Part shown: positions 57,487-64,000 of the stretch, in pieces
Layout: every line of letters begins with the position of its first letter
Position numbering within the stretch: the first letter of the stretch is position 1
Origin: Magnaporthiopsis rhizophila
Taxonomy: Eukaryota; Ascomycota; Sordariomycetes; Magnaporthales; Magnaporthaceae
Direction: 5' to 3'
Assembly: GCA_003049465.1 (NCBI GenBank)
Contig: PYSS01000072.1
Location: forward strand, 124,001-188,000
DNA length: 64,000 bases
Notes under the pieces: model-generated
What the model was told of the DNA's origin: nothing
Database searches by the model: none
What the model saw: the letters and a program-made list of their open reading frames with translations, nothing else
Translations under genes and position numbers: made by a program

Positions 57487-59088
57487 ATGCCTCTGCGGCC
57501 TGCGACATGCCTCCAAGTAGGCTCGAAGTCGTTGCTGTTCGCTCGACCCCTCCTCGGTTGCTCCGCCGGCTCGGCCACTCGCTTTGCCTCTACCGCCAGC
57601 CATGGCCGCAGACCTGTATGCTGGGACGCTCCGGGGCTCCGCGCACCAGGGACGCCACCAAGGCGGCACTTCTCTGCGACTCGGCCCAGGCTCGAGATCT
57701 TCGACGTGTCTGCGCTCCCCGACCGCATTATCCCCAAGTACCAGGAGAGCGCGGCTTCGTCGCTGCTGCTGTTGCACTGGCCCCAGCCGCCGCGCAATAT
57801 CCTTCTGATCCCGAAGCTACACGCCCCGCAGGTCACCCTCTCGGCCGTCGCCTTCGCCAAGCACCTGCACAGCAACTATCCCGACCTCAATCTTGTCTTC
57901 GAGAGCCGCATCGCCAGCGCCATCCACGAGAGCCTGCCATTTCCCATCTACACCACCAGCGGCGGCGACCCGAGCCTCCAGTTCCCCAACAAGATTGACC
58001 TCGTCACCACCCTCGGCGGCGATGGCACGATCCTGCGCGCCGCAAGCCTGTTCTCCCTGCAGGCTAGCGTCCCTCCCATTCTCTCCTTCAGCATGGGGTC
58101 CGTCGGCTTCCTGGGCGAATGGAAGTTCGAGGAGTACAAGCGCGCCTGGAGGGAGGTCTACATGAGCGGCAGCGGCGTCGCCGTCGAGGACCTGTACGCG
58201 CCACACACGGAGACGGCCGCCGGCGTCCTGGACAACGGCTTCTCCTCGCCCACGCCCACCGTCTCCCGCATCGGCGAGGACGCATCCCCTCACCCGCCCT
58301 CGGGCTGGGAGGGCCACACGGGAAGGTCCATGGGGCCCAGCCGCACATCCAAGGTACTCCTGCGCCACCGGCTCAAGGTGGGCGTCTACGACGAGCACGG
58401 CGTCAACATCAATAACCAATTGATGCCCACCTCGACCGCCGAGCCTCGCCATGATCATGACGACCCCCGCGACGAAAGCGCGACGCGCCCACCTCCCTCC
58501 TCGGCCTCACCCTATCCCTCACCTACGTATGGCAGGGCGACTCCAGCGGGCATACACGCCATCAACGAGCTTCTCATCCACCGCGGCCCGCACCCCCACC
58601 TGGCCATCATCGACATCTACCTCAACAACCACTTCCTGACCGAGGCCGTCGCCGACGGCATCCTGATTAGCACGCCGACCGGCTCGACGGCCTACTCGCT
58701 CAGCGCGGGCGGGTCCATCATCCACCCGCTCGTCGGCTCGCTCCTCATCACCCCCATTTGCCCGCGCAGCCTCAGCTTCCGGCCCTTGGTCCTGCCGCTC
58801 AACACAAAGGTCACCCTGCGGCTCAGCGACAGGAACCGCGGTCGTGAGCTCGAGGTCAGCATCGATGGCAAGCGCCGCGCCGGCGTGGGCATCGGCATGG
58901 AGGTTCACGTCGAGGGCGAGACGGTCGGCCGTTCTACGGACGGCTCCTGGAGGGGCGGTGTCCCCTGCGTCATCCGTGCTCCTGGAAAAGCCGACGTTCA
59001 GGGCATCAGCGATGATGACGACGGCTGGGTCGGTGGCCTTAACGGGCTACTCAAGTTCAACTACCCCTTCGGTGAAGCCGGTCACTGA
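57487..59088 (+). CDS. POS5: Mitochondrial NADH/NAD+ kinase (Pos5-like), 533 aa
   Basis: A single exon from ATG 57487 to TGA 59086-59088. Residues 1-65 are Arg/Ser/Ala-rich without acids (RRHFSATRP), a mitochondrial presequence. Kinase motifs: DLVTTLGGDGTILRAAS (GGDGT at 177-181), SMGSVGFLG, and the NAD-binding block GILISTPTGSTAYSLSAGG with PICPRSLSFRPLVLP. The enzyme phosphorylates NADH or NAD+ to supply mitochondrial NADPH. An insert near residues 315-350 is Pro/Ser/Asp/His-rich, as in other filamentous fungi, and lengthens the protein compared with yeast. The distinct presequence favours Pos5 over the cytosolic kinases. Confidence 0.9.
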   Translation: MPLRPATCLQVGSKSLLFARPLLGCSAGSATRFASTASHGRRPVCWDAPGLRAPGTPPRRHFSATRPRLEIFDVSALPDRIIPKYQESAASSLLLLHWPQPPRNILLIPKLHAPQVTLSAVAFAKHLHSNYPDLNLVFESRIASAIHESLPFPIYTTSGGDPSLQFPNKIDLVTTLGGDGTILRAASLFSLQASVPPILSFSMGSVGFLGEWKFEEYKRAWREVYMSGSGVAVEDLYAPHTETAAGVLDNGFSSPTPTVSRIGEDASPHPPSGWEGHTGRSMGPSRTSKVLLRHRLKVGVYDEHGVNINNQLMPTSTAEPRHDHDDPRDESATRPPPSSASPYPSPTYGRATPAGIHAINELLIHRGPHPHLAIIDIYLNNHFLTEAVADGILISTPTGSTAYSLSAGGSIIHPLVGSLLITPICPRSLSFRPLVLPLNTKVTLRLSDRNRGRELEVSIDGKRRAGVGIGMEVHVEGETVGRSTDGSWRGGVPCVIRAPGKADVQGISDDDDGWVGGLNGLLKFNYPFGEAGH

Positions 59089-59979
59089 TGATTTTTAAAC
59101 ATTGTACCTGCGACTTGATTTTGCTGGTTACGTCTGTCCTTGGCATTTGAACATTTTATTGGGATTTCAGAGCACATTTTCACGAACCAAAATAACGGGA
59201 AGCAAGGAAGTAGTTTTATGTATACCCAGATACCCAAGCACCGGGATGCGTGCTGCTGATGCATACGACTGTTTGTGACGTTTATTTGCTTGTTCTATTT
59301 CGGCATTTCCACGGGCTCCATTGTGCCCAGATTTTCCACGCAGACCAGAAAAAAGCAATACACCATAAGGCGCAAAAGTGAGGGACTTGTCCTGACTTTT
59401 TTTTTCCACTTTGGGTATATTGGCAACATTAAATAACCTCTCAAAAAAGAGCCGATTACACCGTTTAATCGGCAAAAAATTTAACCGATATATTTATTTA
59501 CCTTTTCCTATCCTATTTTTTCTACTATTACCTCTCCTGTTTCCTTTTCTTTCTCCTTTTCTTTCTCCTTTTCTTTCTCCTTTTCTTTCTCCTTTTCTTT
59601 CTCCTTTTCTTTCTCCTTTTCTTTCTCCTTTTCTTTCTCCTTTTCTTTCTCCTTTTCTTTCCTATTTTTTTTTCCCCGATCTTCTTTCTTACTCCCGTTC
59701 CTATTTCTTTTAATTGACCTTTCCCTTTGGTGTACTGGTTTCTTTCTGATTTGTATGCGGCCCAAGGAAGCTAACCGCCTTCTGTGGCAGCCCATGGCGT
59801 GTCAACGTGAAAATATGTATTAATTACGAAATAAACCCGCGTCTGCCTCCAAAGTCAAAACCGCAACAACGCCCAACAAGCGCGCCTACCCACCCACCAG
59901 CCAGGCCCAAAATCTCAAGTCCAAGCCCCTACCCCGGCCAGCCAGCCAGACATCATGTACAGTACATGCGCCCATTGAC
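59089..59979. other. Convergent spacer between Pos5 and the P-type ATPase
   Basis: Contains the 12-bp minisatellite at about 59540-59662 and C/T-rich flanks to 59720. The rest is A/T-richer 3' sequence of the two genes. No gene is seen. Confidence 0.55.
59540..59662. repeat. 12-bp minisatellite (TTTCTCCTTTTC)n
   Basis: About ten near-perfect copies of a pure-pyrimidine 12-mer lie between flanks containing TTTCCTATCCTATTTT and TTTCCTATTTTTT. The unit has the same length and pyrimidine bias as that at 7737-7910. Confidence 0.95.
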
Positions 59980-62900
59980 TTACCAAGCCACCATGGCGAG
60001 GAAGCCGCGCGGCCACCTCCTGACGCAGAACTTGCGAGCCTCGTCGAGCAGTAGGATGGCCAGGCCGAACGTCATGGGTAGGAACCAGTACTCGACGGGG
60101 ACCGGCGTTATGTCGATGACGGCCTGCAGGCTGGGCACGTAGAGCCAGAAGAAGGTCATGGCGAGCGCGAAGGCAACGGCCAGGAACAGCCACAGGTTCT
60201 GCGTCTCCTTGTTGCCGAAGGGGGTGTGCTGGAACAGCGACAGGGTGCGAGTGCGCACGGAGAGGAGATTGAACCATTGCCTGATGCGAACGGAGAGGGG
60301 TTAGAGAAGGATAACGTGATAATTGAGGAAATAGGATAGGAAATAGGATAGGAAGGGAGATAGGAAAAGAGAAAAAGAAGGAGAGTGAACCGGGAGAACC
60401 TACATGACGACAAGGGTGACAAAGTATACTGAGCTCGCCACCTTGAGCTGGTCGGCGTAAAACTGCGGGTCCACGTTGGGCGGGAGGGCGCCAAAGGTGA
60501 ACCAGGTGCGGGAGAAGGAGATGCCCTGGCGCTCGAGGTACCAGTACGACATGGCGAAGGAGGCCGTGGTCTCCATCATGCCGACGACGCCGTAGCTCTG
60601 CACGATCAGCTTCCAGTCCACCAGGTGGTCGACGCCGACCCGGCGCGGGGGGCGCAGCAGTACGTCGGCCTCGGGCTTTTCGTATGCGAGCGACGTGGCG
60701 GCGAGGCTGTCGGCAAAGCAGCTGGAGGGAGGGGAAAATTAGTTTATATGTATATAGGAATAATTTCATCGTATATCGAACAAACTAATAATACTTGCCA
60801 GATAATAATCATGAGAAAAGCTGCTCAAAATCTGGGGCAAACCAGACGCGACGTTGGTCATGACAGGCCAGAATTCGGAAAAGCTGCCGGCGGAGAGTAG
60901 GTAGGCGATGGTTTTCTTGAGGTTATCAAACGCTGCGGATCCATGGCGTGTTAGATTGATGACCCCTTGATCGCAATAGCAAGGAAACCGAGGGGAAAGA
61001 AAATCCATGTTTAAACCATCAACGGGGATCCAAAAGAAAGAGACTCACTTGTCCGTCCATATCTCACAGCGTCAACGACAGACCCAAACGAGTCGAGAAG
61101 GACCATATCGGCAGCCTCGACGGCGATGTCCGACCCGCCACCGACGGCGATGCCGACATCGGCAGCGCGCAGGGCGGGCGCGTCGTTGACGCCGTCGCCC
61201 GTCATGCCGACAACCTGGCCGCGCGCCTGCAGCTCGCGCACAATCCTGAGCTTCTGCTCGGGCGTGGTGCGCGCGAAAACGACCTCGCTGTACGACCCGA
61301 CCAGCGCGTCCCACTGCGCCGGCATCAGCGTCTGCACGTCGGCCCCCGTGAGCACGACCGAGGCCGGCAGCGCGTCGGCGTCCGAGTCGACGGCGACGCC
61401 GCCCCTGTTGTGCTTGGTGCTGGGCGGCGGAGGCGCGGCGACCGCGTCGCGCGAGAGCGCCGAGATGCCGGCCACAGCGCTGTCCGGGTTCGTGACGATG
61501 CCGCACTCCCGCGCGATGGCCTGGGCCGTGAGGGCAAAATCGCCCGTGACCATGAAGATGCGCACGCCGGCCCGACGCAGCGTCCCGACCACTTCCGGGA
61601 TCTCGGGCCGCGGTGGGTCCACGATGGCCACGAGCCCGACCAAGGTCAGGCCCGAGGCCACGTGTTCCGTCATCTCGCGCTCGAAGCCCGATGAGGCGAC
61701 CGAGTTCTTGAGCGAGCTCCGCGAGATGGGCTTGTGGGCCAGCAGGAGCACGCGCCGGCCCTGCGCCGACCAGCCGTTCTTAGTCTTCTCGATCTTGTCC
61801 AGCATAGCCGGCGTCAGGGTGATGGAGGCACCCGACTTGCTCACGTAGCGGGAGCACCGGGGCAGTAAGACGTCAGGCGCGCCCTTGATGGTGAGGAGCA
61901 GGTCGCCCGGCTCGAATATGGCGCAGGTATCGGTGGGGATGGCCTCGGCGAGCCCGGCGCAGGTTGGCATTGCTGAAGACTCTAATCATGAACTTGTTTT
62001 TACTGTTGAAGGCCACGTCGAAGCGCATGTGCCAGAAGCGCCTGGACTCGGCCACAGACCCGAGGCTCTCGGCGAAGCGCAGAATAGCCAGGTCAGTTGC
62101 GTCGCCCCGGACCCGGCGCTCCTTGAGCTCCAGGTGCTGCGTGGCCGCGTCGAATTCGCCTGCGTTGCAGAGACCGGCCACCGTCCGGAGCTGCTCCAGA
62201 GCGTTGCCCGCCAGCTCCGAGGCATCGTGGCTTGCGAGGAGCGTGTCGTGCGCATCCTCCGCCGTCATGATCGGCCAGCGACAGCCGCCTCAGTGACCAC
62301 CATCTTATTCTGTCAGGCAATATCAGCAAACAGAAGTCCCTATTTCAGGGACTCCATATCGCGGAATGCTCACCTGCGTTAGTGTCCCTGTCTTGTCCGA
62401 GCAAATCACGGAGACTGCCCCCAGGGTTTCGACCGTCTTTATAGTGATTTGCAGAGGACCTTGTTCTTGCGCATCATGTTGGCGCTGATGGTAAAACTGG
62501 CCGTAAGTGCCACTGGTAGACCCTCGGGGATAAAGGCCACGGCGACGGACACGCAGCTGACGATAAGGTTGGGTACGTTGATCCAGTTAGGATGCTCTTT
62601 CCGCAGCCAGCCAGCCCTAGTTTCAGATCCAAAGTCATGGTCAGCGAGAGCCTATGCAAAAGCGTCCAGGAAATCTTGTACTAACCAGGGGGCCACAACC
62701 AGGACGATCATAAGCAACATAATAGAGCAGACTGGGAGTGACAGCGTTAGTTGTCAGCTCACTGGATGGGCACCTTTATGCATCTCGGGAGCCACTTACT
62801 GATCCAGACAAAAGTTGGCCACCTCCTTTTCCAGGGTCGTCATGCCCTTCTTCGGCTCGCTCGTGAGCTTGGCGATCCGGCCAAAGACAGTCCTGTCTCC

Positions 62901-64000
62901 AGTGGCTACCACGACTCCGACGCAAGTCCCCGACACGCAGTGCGTGCCCTGGAGGCCGATGCATCGTGTTTCCAGGCAGCTGTTGTCGGTCGAATCCACC
63001 GAGGCGGAAAGCGGGACAGATTCACCTGGGAGAAAAACAGTTAGTTTTAGTTTCTTCAAAAATCGTAAAAGTGGAAGATGCAACAAATTTGATTCGAATG
63101 TCAGTCGTACCGGTTAAAACGGAGCGGTCAAACTTGGCATCAGACGAGGCCTGGCAGAGCCTGACGTCGGCCGGCAGCTTGTTCCCCGCCTTGATAACGA
63201 CGACATCCCCAGGCACGACGTCCTGGGCCAGCAGGTCCTGCTGGACGCCGTCGCGGAGCGCCAGGCACTCGTCTGGGAGAATGGTCTTGATGGAGGCCAT
63301 GACGCGGGAACTGGACCAGTCCTGCCACATGTTGAAGCCGGCCTGGATGAAGAAGACGGCAAGCAGGACGATGGCCAGTGCCAGGTTGGCCGTCTGCGGC
63401 GGGCCGCCCAGGGGCCTCCAGGCGATAAAGACCAGGACCGAGCCAGCAAGGAGAATAGGGCCAAAGCCCTTGAGGAAATAGCCCAGCGTCTGCCGCACGC
63501 GACGCGACTGCGGCGGTGTGGGCGCGTTCTTGCCATACTGCTTAACCCGCCGCTGCGCCTGCTCCTCTAAAAGCCCGTCCTTAATGGAACTAGAGAGTCG
63601 GCGTACGAGCTCCTCGACTGTTATCCTATGCCATTCGAGATCGGCAAGATCTAGAAAGTGATGGAAAGGAGGATATAAACGTTAGAAAAACCATATTTTT
63701 ATTACTTATAAGAAAAAAATGGAAAAGGAAAGAGGAAAAATGAAAGGGGAAAGAGGAGGGGGAGGAAAGAGGAAGAAACCTCTTACCTGTCACAACCACA
63801 TCCTTCTTCTTTGCTTGCCCGGCGCTGGTCTGGTAATCCCCGACGTCGATGGACCTGGGAAGCCACCGCCAGCATGGTCAGAATAAGCTTCAACCAACAA
63901 AGGATGGCGCACCCAGAACCAAACAGGCAACAAGCCCTCAAGCGACTGTAAAAAGGTATGTGAGTGCTCCCACTAGTGCAGCAAGGCATATCAGTTCTCC
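59980..64000 (-). CDS. P-type IIC ATPase (Na+/K+-ATPase alpha-like), 5' end outside window, frame broken
   Basis: Exons read from right to left: 63854-63787, 63650-63111, 63025-62800, 62731-62686, 62616-62374, 62309-61049, 60932-60799, 60721-60404, 60280-59980. Motifs: LTGESVPLSAS and GDRTVFGRIA (actuator), AFIPEGLPVALT (M4), CSDKTGTLTQ with the phosphorylated Asp, KGAPDVLLPRC, GDATDLAILRFAE, TGDGVNDAPALRAADVGIAV, and VYFVTLVVMQWFNLLSVRTR near the end. ETRCIGLQGTHCVSGTCVGV is closest to the IIC (Na,K) group. The frame breaks at the 62800/62731 join, at 62440-62441, 62269-62270, 61971 and in AAAA 60816-60819. One intron (60798-60722) has a GC donor. A membrane cation pump or its recent relic; sequencing indels are possible. 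Confidence 0.78.

Noticed and set aside
61126..61848. Plus-strand frame of 240 codons
   Set aside because: Complement of the ATPase exon containing TGDGVNDAP.
1..64000. CRISPR arrays, operons, bacterial-type ribosome sites, rRNA genes
   Set aside because: The window is fungal nuclear DNA with spliced genes; none of these structures was seen.

Overview
The window is nuclear DNA of a filamentous ascomycete (Pezizomycotina, probably Sordariomycetes; a Magnaporthales-like genome is my guess, not shown). The evidence is short GT-AG introns of 50-200 nt with CTAAC-type branch sites, a Zn2Cys6-type regulator, a fungal_trans_2-like regulator end, a CFEM protein, a GPI-anchored GH10 xylanase and fungal forms of Sec72, Pos5 and ARMT1. 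Genes are monocistronic and widely spaced. Exon joins below were worked out by hand from splice signals, reading phase and family motifs.

Layout. 1-2648: end of a fungal regulator, then a two-exon Gal80-like oxidoreductase. 2649-11468: a gene-poor island with an assembly gap, an inverted-repeat element, a frameshifted SNF2-type helicase relic, a 12-bp minisatellite, a second decayed gene and purine/poly-T tracts. 11469-14506: an acidic orphan protein, a tRNA-like element and a papain-fold (LRAT/NlpC-like) protein. 15855-18648: a secreted GPI-anchored GH10 xylanase convergent with a CFEM surface protein. 20885-26223: an ARMT1/DUF89 phosphatase convergent with a TauD-family dioxygenase. 26224-33098: 6.9 kb without a supportable gene. 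33099-37073: a seven-exon zinc-cluster regulator of 991 aa. 39989-42478: Sec72 and a small conserved orphan. 45153-48746: two related cysteine-rich proteins on the same strand. 54412-59088: an ER-type lysophospholipid acyltransferase divergent from the mitochondrial NADH kinase Pos5. 59980 to the right edge: a P-type IIC (Na+/K+-ATPase-like) pump whose frame is broken at several places and whose 5' end lies outside the window.

There is no obvious biosynthetic cluster. Themes are cell-surface/secreted functions (xylanase, CFEM), ER and lipid biology (Sec72, acyltransferase) and regulators (Gal80-like, two transcription factors). The least explained items are the paired cysteine-rich proteins, the LRAT-like protein, the inverted-repeat element near 3.2-3.75 kb and a perfect 14-bp hairpin near 23.0 kb. 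Several frame breaks (ATPase, ARMT1 start) may be sequencing indels, so gene decay should not be assumed.
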